The notes: generated from the letters alone by a model not told the origin. Counted from the stretch's first letter, positions 26,212 to 34,856 are shown. The stretch: DNA of 64,000 bases from Lachnospiraceae bacterium (GCA_017478245.1 JAFVDW010000018.1:1-64000); one strand, 5' to 3'. A program made the numbers and translations.

Positions 26212-27405
26212 CTATACTCTGTAATATTCTACAATTTTTTTCACCGCACGGATGACATCCTCCACTTCATCGTCCGTAAGCGCATAATACAGAGGGATGC
26301 TCATGACCTCACAATAGAACTTCTCCGCGTTGGGACATAAGCCTTTTTCATATCCTGACCTCTCGTAATAAGGATGCCAATACACTGGCAGATAATGCAC
26401 TTGCGGGCAAGTATTCTCCGCATAGAGCGCGTCAAAAAATTGTCTTCTGTCACATCCCAGCTTTTCCAAATTCAGCCGTAAAATATAGAGATGTCTCGTG
26501 GTATCCGATTCCGGTATTTCCCGTTGTACCACCAGCTCCGGCATCTGTGAAAACGCTTCGTCATACTTTTTCACAATCTCTTTTCTTCTGGCTGAGAATT
26601 TCGACAGCTTATTCAACTGACTAATCAACAGTGCCGCCTGAAAATCTGTCATGCGATAATTATATCCCAGCTCCACCTGCTCATAATACCATCTGGCATC
26701 TGTAGGATGCTCCATCTCGTCCCGATTGCGCGTAATACCATGTGCCCGCAGACGAAGCAGCCTGCGATAAAGCGCTTCATCATTGGTAGTAATCGCGCCC
26801 CCTTCTCCTCCTGTCACGGTCTTCACCGGATGAAAGCTGAAACAGGTCATATCCGCGATACTGCCCACCGGCTGTCCCTTGTATCGGGTTCCGATGGAAT
26901 GAGCCGCATCCTCAATGAGCAAAAGCTCATGCTCCTTACAGATTGCCTTAATCTCGTCCAACTCCACTGCCTGTCCTGTAAAGTCCACCGCAATAACAGC
27001 CCGTGTCTTAGGTGTAATGAGCTTGCGGATGGAATCCGGATCAATATTATAGGTATCCGGTCTGATATCAGCAAAAACCGGCTTTGCTCCGCAATACAAT
27101 ACACAGTTGGAGGAAGCGGCAAAAGTGATGGAACTGACGATCACCTCATCCCCTTCGCCGAAACCGGCTGCCATTGCTGCCACATGCAAAGCGGCTGTAC
27201 CGTTGGACACTACCACCGCGTACCTGGCACCGGTAATCTGGCACAGCTTCTGCTCCACCTCCGTTATTTTCGGACCGCAGGTGAGGTAGTCACTTTTTAA
27301 GGTCTCCACCACCGCGTCTATATCATCCTGCTCGATACACTGCCGTCCATAACCAATGGGACGCTGTCTCACAGGCGTTCCTCCAAAAATTGCTAATTGC
27401 TCCAT
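26212..27405 (-). CDS. pseC: UDP-4-amino-4,6-dideoxy-N-acetyl-beta-L-altrosamine transaminase (PseC-like)
   Basis: This 397-aa PLP-dependent sugar aminotransferase belongs to the DegT/DnrJ/EryC1 family. The N-terminus (FGGTPVRQ...PIGYGRQCIEQDDI) and the motif SDYLTCGPKITEVE match PseC. SNGTAALHVA binds the cofactor phosphate, EDAAHSIGT holds the pyridine-contact Asp166, and FHPVKTVTGGEGG carries Lys195, the expected Schiff-base lysine. The reaction is glutamate-dependent amination of the 4-keto sugar made by PseB, whose gene lies on the opposite strand at 34977-35972. A relative acting on another 4-keto-6-deoxy sugar cannot be excluded. It is preceded by its own promoter (27480-27508) and followed by glmM after 98 bp. 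AAAGGAG lies before the ATG. Confidence 0.87.
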   Translation of the reverse strand: MEQLAIFGGTPVRQRPIGYGRQCIEQDDIDAVVETLKSDYLTCGPKITEVEQKLCQITGARYAVVVSNGTAALHVAAMAAGFGEGDEVIVSSITFAASSNCVLYCGAKPVFADIRPDTYNIDPDSIRKLITPKTRAVIAVDFTGQAVELDEIKAICKEHELLLIEDAAHSIGTRYKGQPVGSIADMTCFSFHPVKTVTGGEGGAITTNDEALYRRLLRLRAHGITRNRDEMEHPTDARWYYEQVELGYNYRMTDFQAALLISQLNKLSKFSARRKEIVKKYDEAFSQMPELVVQREIPESDTTRHLYILRLNLEKLGCDRRQFFDALYAENTCPQVHYLPVYWHPYYERSGYEKGLCPNAEKFYCEVMSIPLYYALTDDEVEDVIRAVKKIVEYYRV

Positions 27406-27479
27406 ATTTTCTCCTTTTCGCCCCTAAGGGAACTCCAAAGCCATGCTGCAGCCGCTTGTTTTTCTACTACATTGTTCAC

Positions 27480-27508
27480 ATTATACCACTTCCGAAACAA
27501 AATGAGAA
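27480..27508 (-). promoter_or_regulatory. Sigma-A-type extended -10 promoter upstream of pseC
   Basis: The minus strand has a perfect TATAAT -10 (27480-27485) preceded by TGG (extended -10), a 17-bp spacer, and TTCTCA (27503-27508, four of six matches) as -35. It gives a leader of about 70 bases to pseC, including a short CCCTTAGGG palindrome, and separates pseC-glmM-glmS from the AraC-family gene upstream. Confidence 0.7.
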
Positions 27509-27564
27509 GAAGAATCTATTTTTCGTCTTTTTAAACCGTAATTGTTTGTTTAAAAAAACGTTTT

Positions 27565-28431
27565 TTACCATAATTTACGGAATTGTCCCGGCGTGACACC
27601 TTCCACCTTTTTGAACATGCGCGAAAAATAATTTGCGTCATTCATGCCACACTCTCCCGCAATTTCCTCCACTGTCTTGTCCGAGAAGCGAAGAAGCTGC
27701 TTTGCCCTGGTGATGCGAAGCTGTAACAAATAGGCGTTTATGGATACCCCGAACTGCTCCTTAAAAATCCGGGTCAAATAAAACTTGTTAATATAGAAGC
27801 TCTCTGCCAGTGCATCCAAGCGTATCTTTTCCTGAAAATGTCCCTCCAGATATTCTCTCACTGCCTGCAGATTGCGTCTTTTGCTATTCTGATATGCACG
27901 CTCCTCTCCGTTCCAGCTCTCCTCCATCAGAAGTGTCAGCAAGCCCATAAGCTTTTCGCAAATCTGCATATCCTTCACATAACTGTCCGAATCCGCAATA
28001 TCATATAGTTCGTCAATCAACGCCTCATATTGTTTTGCATAGGCACACGCGAAACTGGGACGACCTCCACGCTCCACATATTTCCCATAAATCCCCCCCA
28101 TGTTAGGTCCATAAAAATGAACCCATTTCAGCGTCCACAGCTCCTGTGACGTATGATGTGCGTAGGCTCTCCGGCAATCCAGAAATGCACAATCTCCCGC
28201 TTTCAAATGATACGTTGTCCCCTCATAGGTGAGCGTACCGGAGCCATCCAGCACCAAAAAAAACAGATAGGAAGTCAAATTGTTGCGCTTACTCTCATGG
28301 CGCTTTCTGGCAGTCAGCTTCCCTACCTCCTGAAGATGAATCAAATTTGCCTTGGCAAAATCAGAAGGTGTATACAGAATGCGTTCCGACTGTACGGAAG
28401 GCGTTTCGGTTTCAAACAAGGAAAAATCCAT
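27565..28431 (-). CDS. AraC-family transcriptional regulator
   Basis: This 288-aa regulator has an N-terminal cupin-type sensor domain (about 30-150; LDGSGTLTYEGTTYHLKAGDCAFLDC) and a C-terminal double helix-turn-helix (about 188-288). The first HTH is around RLDALAESFYINKFYLTRIF and the second around TVEEIAGECGMNDANYFS, followed by FKKVEGVTPGQFRK, the AraC signature. The ligand is unknown; sensors of this build often bind sugars. It lies 21 bp after the GT2-GtrA gene and is probably co-transcribed with it from 29552-29580. It is the only DNA-binding regulator in the window, so it is the best candidate for local control. Confidence 0.93.
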   Translation of the reverse strand: MDFSLFETETPSVQSERILYTPSDFAKANLIHLQEVGKLTARKRHESKRNNLTSYLFFLVLDGSGTLTYEGTTYHLKAGDCAFLDCRRAYAHHTSQELWTLKWVHFYGPNMGGIYGKYVERGGRPSFACAYAKQYEALIDELYDIADSDSYVKDMQICEKLMGLLTLLMEESWNGEERAYQNSKRRNLQAVREYLEGHFQEKIRLDALAESFYINKFYLTRIFKEQFGVSINAYLLQLRITRAKQLLRFSDKTVEEIAGECGMNDANYFSRMFKKVEGVTPGQFRKLW

Positions 28432-28452
28432 ACATCTACTCCTTTCCGCGAA

Positions 28453-29517
28453 TCAGTATACATAGTTTTTCTGAATGTAATAGCTGGCAAGAAACAGCAA
28501 GCTGTCCACGCATACCTTGATGACAACCCTGTGAATGGGCAACGCCATAGTTCCCAGATACACCAACAATGCGGAACACAACATCTGCACTGCCACTAAA
28601 GCATAATATTTTATCAAAATCATCCTAAGATTTTCCCTGCTCTCAAAAACAACCTTCATATTCATCATGCAATTAAACAGAGAAGAGCAAATTCGCGCTC
28701 CCACTGTAGATACCACCACCTGCAGAACCATTTCCTGTCCCCGCAGAATATAACTTAGCAGCCAGAATAATGTAATATCAATCAAAAAGGATAGGATGGA
28801 CACCATACCAAATTTCATAAACTCTTTCATTAACAAAGCGTAGATACGCCAGGAATCCTGAACCGGACGAAAATGCGTCCCGCTATTGTTATTCAAATAC
28901 ACTGTGTCAATGGGCAGTTCGTAAAGAGGGATTTGATATCGTCTGATGGCAATCAGCATGTTGGTCTCATACTCAAAGCGCTCTCCCTCCAACCCTAGAA
29001 AATACTTCATTGTCTCATTGGTAAATGCCCGCAGCCCCGTCTGTGTATCACGGATCTTCGTACCGTAAAACAGGCGGAACACTGCGCTGGTACACTTATT
29101 GCCAAACCGGCTTTTAGGCGGTACATTTTCCTGTTCAAAGTCACGGTAGCCTAAGATGACTCCCATCCCGCCCTCTTCACCTGCCTCCTTTAGCTTCTCA
29201 TCCATTTCGATGACATTTTTCACCAGATGCTGTCCATCAGAGTCCACGGTAATCAGCCCGCAATGTGTCCTACTATGATTCATATAATAATTCATCCCGG
29301 TTTTAAGCGCGCGCCCCTTGCCCAAATTAATGGCATGTCGCAGCAGTGTGCACTCCCGTAATCTGGCAATCTGTTCAAAAAGGGGCTGACACTCCACGTC
29401 ACTTCCATCATCCACCACCAGAATTTCATCAAAGCCTTCCCGAATCAATGTCTCTATATATTCCACCAAATCCTTTGTAGGATTCAGTGTCGGTATCAAT
29501 ATTGTTCCATTTCTCAT
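28453..29517 (-). CDS. GT2 glycosyltransferase fused to GtrA-like flippase domain
   Basis: This 354-aa fusion starts with a family 2 GT-A domain (about 1-235: ILIPTLNPTKDLVEYI, VVDDGSDVE, INLGKGRALKTGMNY, TVDSDGQH, and QTGLRAFTNE), continuing to a four-span membrane domain of GtrA type (about 240-354, FMKFGMVSILSFLIDIT onward). GtrA proteins are thought to flip polyprenyl-phosphate sugars, so one polypeptide may both make and translocate the donor. The ATG at 29517 is chosen: GGGAG lies seven bases upstream, and a strong promoter (29552-29580) lies inside the longer alternative frame that would start at 29601. It is divergent from gmd. Confidence 0.86.
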   Translation of the reverse strand: MRNGTILIPTLNPTKDLVEYIETLIREGFDEILVVDDGSDVECQPLFEQIARLRECTLLRHAINLGKGRALKTGMNYYMNHSRTHCGLITVDSDGQHLVKNVIEMDEKLKEAGEEGGMGVILGYRDFEQENVPPKSRFGNKCTSAVFRLFYGTKIRDTQTGLRAFTNETMKYFLGLEGERFEYETNMLIAIRRYQIPLYELPIDTVYLNNNSGTHFRPVQDSWRIYALLMKEFMKFGMVSILSFLIDITLFWLLSYILRGQEMVLQVVVSTVGARICSSLFNCMMNMKVVFESRENLRMILIKYYALVAVQMLCSALLVYLGTMALPIHRVVIKVCVDSLLFLASYYIQKNYVY

Positions 29518-29551
29518 TACACTTCTCCCGCAACTGTATTTCATTACTCTA

Positions 29552-29580
29552 AGCATAGTCTCCCGTAGCTTAAAAGTCAA
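29552..29580 (-). promoter_or_regulatory. Sigma-A promoter for GT2-GtrA and AraC genes
   Basis: The minus strand shows TTGACT (29575-29580), a 17-bp spacer and TATGCT (29552-29557). It lies 35 bp before the ATG at 29517 and would drive the GT2-GtrA gene and the AraC gene behind it. Its position rules against the longer start at 29601. Confidence 0.75.
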
Positions 29581-29627
29581 TATTTTGCTATTATTTCTCA
29601 ATATATCCCATTATATTCAACAATTTA

Positions 29628-29655
29628 TTGCATTACACTAATGGCAATATATTTA
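29628..29655 (+). promoter_or_regulatory. Candidate promoter for gmd-fcl-manC-manA
   Basis: On the plus strand TTGCAT (29628-29633), a 16-bp spacer and TATTTA (29650-29655) lie 26 bp before gmd. The -10 is weak. It is the best candidate in the 163-bp divergent region for the GDP-fucose operon. Confidence 0.4.
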
Positions 29656-29680
29656 TTTTGTAAGAAAGGCAGGTTTCCTC

Positions 29681-30748
29681 ATGGATTATTCTTCCAGCAA
29701 TCAGAAAAAAGCACTCATTACCGGCATCACAGGGCAGGACGGTTCATATCTGGCGGAGCTTTTGCTTCAGAAGGGGTATGAAGTACACGGTATCACCAGA
29801 CGCGCTTCTATTTCCAATACCGCAAGAATTGACCATTTACTGGCAAACAATGCGATTACCCTGCATGACGGCGATTTAACTGACTCCTCATCCCTGATAC
29901 GCATTATCGGACTGGTGTCTCCGGATGAAATATACAATCTGGCAGCACAATCTCATGTACAGGTTTCCTTTGATGTTCCGGAGTATTCCGGCGATGTGGA
30001 CGCCATTGGTGTCTTACGCATTCTGGAGGCGGTGCGCATCCTTGGACTCACACACAAAACGCGCATCTATCAGGCATCTACCTCTGAGTTGTTCGGCAAG
30101 GTAGAAGAAATCCCACAGAAAGAAACCACTCCTTTTCATCCCTACAGCCCCTATGCCATTGCAAAACAGTATGGCTTCTGGATGATCAAGGAGTACCGCG
30201 AAGCATATGGAATGTTTGCCGTAAACGGCATTCTGTTCAACCACGAATCCGAGCGGCGCGGCGAGTATTTTGTCACGCGTAAGATCACATTGGCAGCCGG
30301 GCGAATTGCGGAGGGCTTGCAGGATCACCTGGAGCTGGGCAACATGGACTCCCTGCGCGACTGGGGTTACGCCAAGGACTATGTGGAATGTATGTGGCTC
30401 ATGCTGCAGCATGACACTCCCGAAGACTTTGTGATTGCTACAGGGGAGCAGCACACTGTAAGAGATTTTACCGAAAAAGCGTTTGCCGCCAACGGTATCA
30501 CACTTCGCTTTGAAGGAACCGGTCTGGATGAAAAAGGGTATGATGCTGCCACCGGCAAAATGTTGGTATGCGTGAATCCCGCATGGTTCCGTCCCACCGA
30601 TGTGGACAATCTATGGGGCGACCCCACCAAGGCAAAGACCGTGTTAGGATGGAATCCCCAGACCACTGGCTACGAAGAACTGGTACGCATTATGGCAGAG
30701 CATGACCGCTCTCTGGCAAAACGAGAAGCGGCTGCTCACAATGTATAA
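29681..30748 (+). CDS. gmd: GDP-mannose 4,6-dehydratase
   Basis: This 355-aa short-chain dehydrogenase of the extended class turns GDP-D-mannose into GDP-4-keto-6-deoxy-mannose. The NADP site reads [14 protein letters not shown] (about 15-28), followed by GITRRAS, the family-specific dinucleotide motif. The active site has STSELFG and PYAIAKQYG (Tyr-x3-Lys). [15 protein letters not shown] is the GDP-mannose-binding stretch, and [12 protein letters not shown] follows. Length is normal. It is the first gene of a four-gene plus-strand operon that ends with manA, with an AAAGGCAGG-type site before the ATG. Confidence 0.96.
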   Translation: MDYSSSNQKKALITGITGQDGSYLAELLLQKGYEVHGITRRASISNTARIDHLLANNAITLHDGDLTDSSSLIRIIGLVSPDEIYNLAAQSHVQVSFDVPEYSGDVDAIGVLRILEAVRILGLTHKTRIYQASTSELFGKVEEIPQKETTPFHPYSPYAIAKQYGFWMIKEYREAYGMFAVNGILFNHESERRGEYFVTRKITLAAGRIAEGLQDHLELGNMDSLRDWGYAKDYVECMWLMLQHDTPEDFVIATGEQHTVRDFTEKAFAANGITLRFEGTGLDEKGYDAATGKMLVCVNPAWFRPTDVDNLWGDPTKAKTVLGWNPQTTGYEELVRIMAEHDRSLAKREAAAHNV

Positions 30749-30783
30749 ATGATTTGACTGATACAGAAAGGTATGATTGCAAA

Positions 30784-31728
30784 ATGATGGAAAAAGAAGC
30801 AAAAATATATGTAGCCGGACACCGCGGCATGGTAGGCTCTGCCATTGTACGCGCGCTAGAATCCCAAGGCTATCACAACATTCTCACCAAATCTCATCAG
30901 GAATTGAATCTCTGCAGGCAGCAGGATGTAGAGGATTTCTTTGCTGCCGAAAAACCGGACTATTGCTTCCTCGCGGCAGCAAAAGTGGGCGGCATCGTTG
31001 CAAACAGCGAGGCATTGGCAGATTTCATGTACGATAATATGATTCTGGAGATGAATGTTATCCATTCCGCGTGGCAAAATAATTGTAAAAAACTGTTATT
31101 CCTTGGTTCCTCCTGCATCTATCCCCGCATGGCTCCCCAACCTATGCCGGAGAGTTGTCTATTGACTTCAGAGCTTGAGAAGACCAATGAAGCCTACGCC
31201 TTGGCTAAGATTTCAGGGCTGAAATACTGCGAATTTTTGAATCGACAGTATGGCACAGATTATATAACCGCCATGCCTACCAACCTCTACGGTCCCAACG
31301 ACAATTATCACCCTACCCACAGTCATGTGTTGCCGGCGCTGATTCGTCGTTTTCACGAGGCAAAGGAGGCAGGTCTCAGTGAAGTAACCTGTTGGGGAAC
31401 CGGAGCACCCTTAAGAGAATTTCTCTATGTGGACGATCTGGCTGATGCCTGCGTCTTTCTCATGAACAATTATTCCGGAGATGAGACTGTAAACGTTGGT
31501 ACCGGAAAAGAGCTTTCCATTCGGGAGCTTACCGAACTCACCGCCAAAGTAATCGGCTACACCGGTACCATCAACTGGGATACCAGCAAGCCCGACGGCA
31601 CACCCAGAAAGCTCTTAGACGTCTCTAAGCTGGAGCATTTGGGCTGGAAATATCAAACAGAACTGGAGGACGGTATCCGATTGACCTATGAGGATTTCCT
31701 GCATAATCCCATGCGCGCAGAGCGCTGA
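30784..31728 (+). CDS. fcl: GDP-L-fucose synthase
   Basis: This 314-aa epimerase/reductase converts GDP-4-keto-6-deoxy-mannose to GDP-L-fucose. Motifs are [17 protein letters not shown] at the start (NADP binding), [18 protein letters not shown] with the catalytic Ser, and [14 protein letters not shown] with Tyr-x3-Lys. [12 protein letters not shown] and [16 protein letters not shown] are also diagnostic for Fcl/WcaG. The ATG at 30784 begins the conserved region; a TTG at 30754 would add ten residues, but AAAGG lies inside that extension and fits the later ATG. It follows gmd by 35 bp and precedes manC. Confidence 0.95.
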   Translation: MMEKEAKIYVAGHRGMVGSAIVRALESQGYHNILTKSHQELNLCRQQDVEDFFAAEKPDYCFLAAAKVGGIVANSEALADFMYDNMILEMNVIHSAWQNNCKKLLFLGSSCIYPRMAPQPMPESCLLTSELEKTNEAYALAKISGLKYCEFLNRQYGTDYITAMPTNLYGPNDNYHPTHSHVLPALIRRFHEAKEAGLSEVTCWGTGAPLREFLYVDDLADACVFLMNNYSGDETVNVGTGKELSIRELTELTAKVIGYTGTINWDTSKPDGTPRKLLDVSKLEHLGWKYQTELEDGIRLTYEDFLHNPMRAER

Positions 31729-31757
31729 CAATCACTTTATAAAGAGGATAAATTGCT

Positions 31758-33074
31758 ATGAATATTATTTTACTTTCCGGAGGGTCGGGAAAGCGTTTGT
31801 GGCCGCTTTCCAATGACGTCCGCTCCAAACAGTTTATAAAAATATTTAAAAATAATAATGGCGAATATGAATCCATGGTACAGCGCGTCTATGGTCAGAT
31901 TCGCTCGGTGGATCCGGATGCGACCGTTACGATTGCAACCTCCAAGACACAGGTTTCCGCCATCCATAACCAGTTGGGCAATGATGTAGGAATCTGTGTA
32001 GAACCCTGTCGCAGAGACACCTTCCCCGCCATTGCACTGGCAACTGCCTATCTGACAGATGTGCAAGGTGTAGACCCGGAAGAACCTGTAGTAGTATGTC
32101 CGGTTGATCCCTATGTGACGACTTCTTACTTTGAAACCCTAAAACAGCTTGCCAAGCAGGCTGCAGCCGGCGAAGCCAATTTGGTATTAATGGGAATTGA
32201 GCCCACCTATCCCAGTGAAAAATATGGCTATATCATCCCCGAGGGCACAGATATAGTCAGCGCTGTATCCACTTTTAAGGAGAAGCCCGACAAAGACACC
32301 GCAGCCACCTACATCCGTCAAGGTGCTCTCTGGAATGGCGGCGTGTTTGCCTATCAGTTAAAATATGTGCTGCAGCGAGCGCATGAACTGATTGACTTCA
32401 CTGACTATCAGGACTTATTTCAAAAATATGACAGCTTAGAAAAAATCAGCTTTGACTATGCAGTGGTGGAGAAAGAGCCTCACATTCAAGTAATGCGGTA
32501 TAACGGTGAATGGAAGGATCTGGGAACCTGGAATACGCTTTCAGAAGCCATGGAAGAACCCTTTATCGGCAACTGCATCTCTAACGAGACCTGTGAAAAT
32601 ACCAATGTTATCAATGAGCTGGATGTCCCCATACTCTGCATGGGCTTGAAAAACATGGTAGTTGCTGCCAGCTCTGAAGGGATATTGGTATCTGACAAAG
32701 AACAATCCAGTTACATCAAACCCTTCGTGGATAAAATTGACCAACAGATTATGTTTGCCGAAAAATCCTGGGGAAGCTTCCGCGTGCTGGATGTAGAAGA
32801 CGAAAGTCTCACTATCAAAGTCACTTTGAATCCCGGTCACCGCATGAATTATCACAGTCACGCACGCCGGGACGAAACCTGGACGATTCTCTCCGGGAAG
32901 GGACGCACCATTGTGGATGGCATGGAGCAGCCTGTCACCGCAGGAGATGTGATTACGATTCAGGCAGGCTGTCGTCATACCATTATCGCCGACACGGAAT
33001 TAAAAGTAATGGAAGTACAGTTGGGCAAGGAGATCAGCGTCCATGACAAACAAAAATATGAACTCGAAGAATAG
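31758..33074 (+). CDS. manC: Mannose-1-phosphate guanylyltransferase with C-terminal cupin
   Basis: This 438-aa protein makes GDP-mannose from mannose-1-phosphate and GTP. The nucleotidyltransferase domain (about 1-270) starts IILLSGGSGKRLWPLSND (GTP loop) and contains CRRDTFPAIALA, SEKYGYI, FKEKPD and ALWNGGVFAY. GEWKDLGTWNTL marks its end. Residues about 325-438 form a type II phosphomannose-isomerase-like cupin (HRMNYHSHARRDETW with the metal His residues). A classic ManC is slightly longer, about 470 residues. Whether the cupin part has isomerase activity here is open, because a separate type I isomerase gene overlaps it by 32 bp. Confidence 0.93.
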   Translation: MNIILLSGGSGKRLWPLSNDVRSKQFIKIFKNNNGEYESMVQRVYGQIRSVDPDATVTIATSKTQVSAIHNQLGNDVGICVEPCRRDTFPAIALATAYLTDVQGVDPEEPVVVCPVDPYVTTSYFETLKQLAKQAAAGEANLVLMGIEPTYPSEKYGYIIPEGTDIVSAVSTFKEKPDKDTAATYIRQGALWNGGVFAYQLKYVLQRAHELIDFTDYQDLFQKYDSLEKISFDYAVVEKEPHIQVMRYNGEWKDLGTWNTLSEAMEEPFIGNCISNETCENTNVINELDVPILCMGLKNMVVAASSEGILVSDKEQSSYIKPFVDKIDQQIMFAEKSWGSFRVLDVEDESLTIKVTLNPGHRMNYHSHARRDETWTILSGKGRTIVDGMEQPVTAGDVITIQAGCRHTIIADTELKVMEVQLGKEISVHDKQKYELEE

Positions 33075-34047
33075 ACCATTTCTGCTTCGCCCCATAGGTA
33101 AGGATTATCTCTGGGGCGGCGAGAGACTCAATACTGATTTTCACAAAAAAATTGCCCTCTCTCCTCTTGCAGAAACCTGGGAATGTTCCACCCATCCCGA
33201 TGGCTTAAGTACCATTGGCAGCGGCGAACATATAGGACGTACGCTCCGTGATGTCTTAAGAGAACATCCCGAATATTACGGAAAACATATTTTGCCGGAA
33301 GGCGAACTTCCTATCCTAGTAAAATTAATTGATGCCAAGGCAGATTTATCTGTGCAGGTTCATCCCGATGATACCTATGCCTATATACACGAAAACGGTG
33401 CACATGGTAAGTCTGAAATGTGGTATGTGTTGGATGCAGCACCGGATACCCGGATTATATACGGCTTCACGCATGATATATCCAGAGAAACGTTAAAGCG
33501 CAGCCTGCAGGAAGGAACTGTTGAAAAGTATCTGCAAAAGGTTCCTGTGCAAAAAGATGATGTTTTCTACATTGAAGCCGGCACTGTCCACGCGCTGGGC
33601 GCCGGTGCATTGGTGGCAGAGATTCAGGAGAATTCTAATCTCACATACCGTCTCTACGACTACAATCGCGTTGGCAAAGACGGAAAAAAGCGCCAACTGC
33701 ACCTCGAAAAAGCACTGGCTGTGGCGAATTTAAAAAGCAGTGTCGAGCCACGGCAGCCTATGCGCCTGCTCCGTTATCGCAAGGGATGCGCTCTGGAGCA
33801 GCTCTGTCGATGCAAATATTTTCAAGTGGAACGCCTGCTACTTAATACCTCCCTTTATGGGGAAGCCGCCCCCTATCCATCCACAGACGAATCCTATCAG
33901 GTGCTTCTCTGTGTAGAGGGAGAGGGCAAGCTACAATTTGAGCAGGATGCTATCCCCTTTCAGGCAGGAGACTGTATCTTCCTGCCTGCCCATTCAACCG
34001 CACTAAGTCTTACAGGAAAGGCACATTTGCTACGGGTAAGCTGCTAG
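33043..34047 (+). CDS. manA: Type I mannose-6-phosphate isomerase
   Basis: This 334-aa cupin enzyme interconverts fructose-6-phosphate and mannose-6-phosphate. Zinc-site motifs are visible: LSVQVHPDDTYA (Gln and His), KSEMWYVLDA (Glu), and EAGTVHALGAG (His). QENSNLTYRLYDYNR is the conserved catalytic-base region. The start at 33043 lies inside the end of manC (32-bp overlap), with AAGGAG about ten bases upstream; a second ATG at 33058 is possible. The 3' end overlaps the convergent coiled-coil gene by 38 bp. Together with ManC, Gmd and Fcl it forms the GDP-fucose supply, lacking only phosphomannomutase. Confidence 0.93.
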   Translation: MTNKNMNSKNRPFLLRPIGKDYLWGGERLNTDFHKKIALSPLAETWECSTHPDGLSTIGSGEHIGRTLRDVLREHPEYYGKHILPEGELPILVKLIDAKADLSVQVHPDDTYAYIHENGAHGKSEMWYVLDAAPDTRIIYGFTHDISRETLKRSLQEGTVEKYLQKVPVQKDDVFYIEAGTVHALGAGALVAEIQENSNLTYRLYDYNRVGKDGKKRQLHLEKALAVANLKSSVEPRQPMRLLRYRKGCALEQLCRCKYFQVERLLLNTSLYGEAAPYPSTDESYQVLLCVEGEGKLQFEQDAIPFQAGDCIFLPAHSTALSLTGKAHLLRVSC

Positions 34048-34570
34048 AGGGCTTGCCCGCTTTGCCTCTTGCATAAACCTGTTTCTTCAACTCCTTCACA
34101 TCTGCCTCTACCATCCCCATTCTGATATTGAGCATTTCAACCTCCGTATTGGGCTTCAAAGCCGCTTGCAGGTTCCTGGCAAGATCCAGATGCCCCTCTG
34201 CCACTCGCGAAATGTTGGGTCTGATTTCGTTTTCAATAATCAGCTTGACCTCCTTTGCCTCTTGAATCAGCCAGTCAACATGCACCTCCAAAGAACCAAC
34301 CCTCTCCTCCAGACCTCCCACTCGGTCTGTCAAAGCACTTACGTTTTCCTTCAGAACAGTTACGTCCTCTTTTAAGACGCTTACGTCCTCTTTTAAAACG
34401 CTTACATCCCCTTTTAAGACCCCTACATCCTCCTTGAGAACATTTACATCCTCTCTCAACAAAATAATCGCCTGGTTCATGGAACTCATCTGCATCTCCA
34501 TAGAACTCATCCGTTTATCCATTGAGCCCATCTGCAAAACCAGTAAATCTAACTTTTCGTCTGTTGTCAT
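34010..34570 (-). CDS. Small cytoplasmic coiled-coil protein with heptad repeats
   Basis: This 186-aa protein of unknown function has no signal peptide or membrane segment. It begins MTTDEKLDLLVLQMGSMDKR, then a Met/Ser-rich helix, then five near-identical seven-residue units of the form VLKEDVS (residues 44-78), continuing as heptads (VSALTDRVGGLEERVGSLE) and a second helix after residue 100, ending in a short Ser/Pro tail. The pattern predicts a long parallel coiled coil. It has a very strong promoter (34647-34676) and an AAAGGGG ribosome binding site, so expression is probable. Its 3' end overlaps manA by 38 bp on the opposite strand. I recall similar short proteins in Lachnospiraceae annotated only as hypothetical. 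Confidence 0.75.
   Translation of the reverse strand: MTTDEKLDLLVLQMGSMDKRMSSMEMQMSSMNQAIILLREDVNVLKEDVGVLKGDVSVLKEDVSVLKEDVTVLKENVSALTDRVGGLEERVGSLEVHVDWLIQEAKEVKLIIENEIRPNISRVAEGHLDLARNLQAALKPNTEVEMLNIRMGMVEADVKELKKQVYARGKAGKPSSSLPVANVPFL
34337..34441 (-). repeat. 21-bp tandem repeat encoding heptads
   Basis: Five 21-bp units encode VLKEDVG, VLKGDVS, VLKEDVS, VLKEDVT and VLKENVS. Each unit is exactly one heptad, so gain or loss of a unit keeps both the reading frame and the coiled-coil register. Neighbouring units differ by only a few bases, which suggests recent expansion. Confidence 0.88.
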
Positions 34571-34646
34571 ATGCTAAACCCCTTTCTATTATCGTAGTAT
34601 AATTGTGAACATGAAAATAATAACGATTGCGTAGCTACTTAACCAC

Positions 34647-34676
34647 ATAATATCATTTGGGAAATGTATTTGTCAA
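34647..34676 (-). promoter_or_regulatory. Strong sigma-A promoter of the coiled-coil gene
   Basis: The minus strand has a consensus TTGACA (34671-34676), an 18-bp spacer and TATTAT (34647-34652), 76 bp before the ATG at 34570. This is one of the best-matching promoters in the window. Confidence 0.8.
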
Positions 34677-34785
34677 TGAAATTTTAGAAAGATAATAAAC
34701 GAAATATCGATAATTGTGAAGCTCTCCTAAACTGACCTACTAACTCAATCCTATTTTTATAATAATACAATATTAACACAAACGC

Positions 34786-34856
34786 AACAGTTCAGCCATA
34801 TCATTCATAAATCCGCTCCTGCTACGCATGAGTCGCCGCTTCACGGCTGAACTGTT
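34786..34856. repeat. Inverted repeat with perfect 12-bp arms and 47-bp interior
   Basis: AACAGTTCAGCC (34786-34797) and its exact complement GGCTGAACTGTT (34845-34856) enclose a GC-richer 47-bp interior in a strongly AT-rich spacer. It lies between the divergent promoters of the coiled-coil gene and pseB, and no run of T follows either arm. It does not look like a simple terminator. It could be a small non-autonomous mobile element, a structured RNA or a dispersed palindromic repeat. Confidence 0.8.

Noticed and set aside
27541..27566. AT-rich palindrome around AAAAAACGTTTTTT as a terminator of the AraC gene
   Set aside because: It is a pure A/T-run palindrome with almost no GC stem and overlaps the stop codon region, so a working hairpin is doubtful.
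29518..29601. Longer start for the GT2-GtrA protein
   Set aside because: The added segment contains the TTGACT/TATGCT promoter and shows no similarity to GT2 enzymes.
34786..34856. Inverted repeat as an intrinsic terminator
   Set aside because: The loop of 47 bases is too long, no T run follows, and no gene ends within 200 bp on either side.
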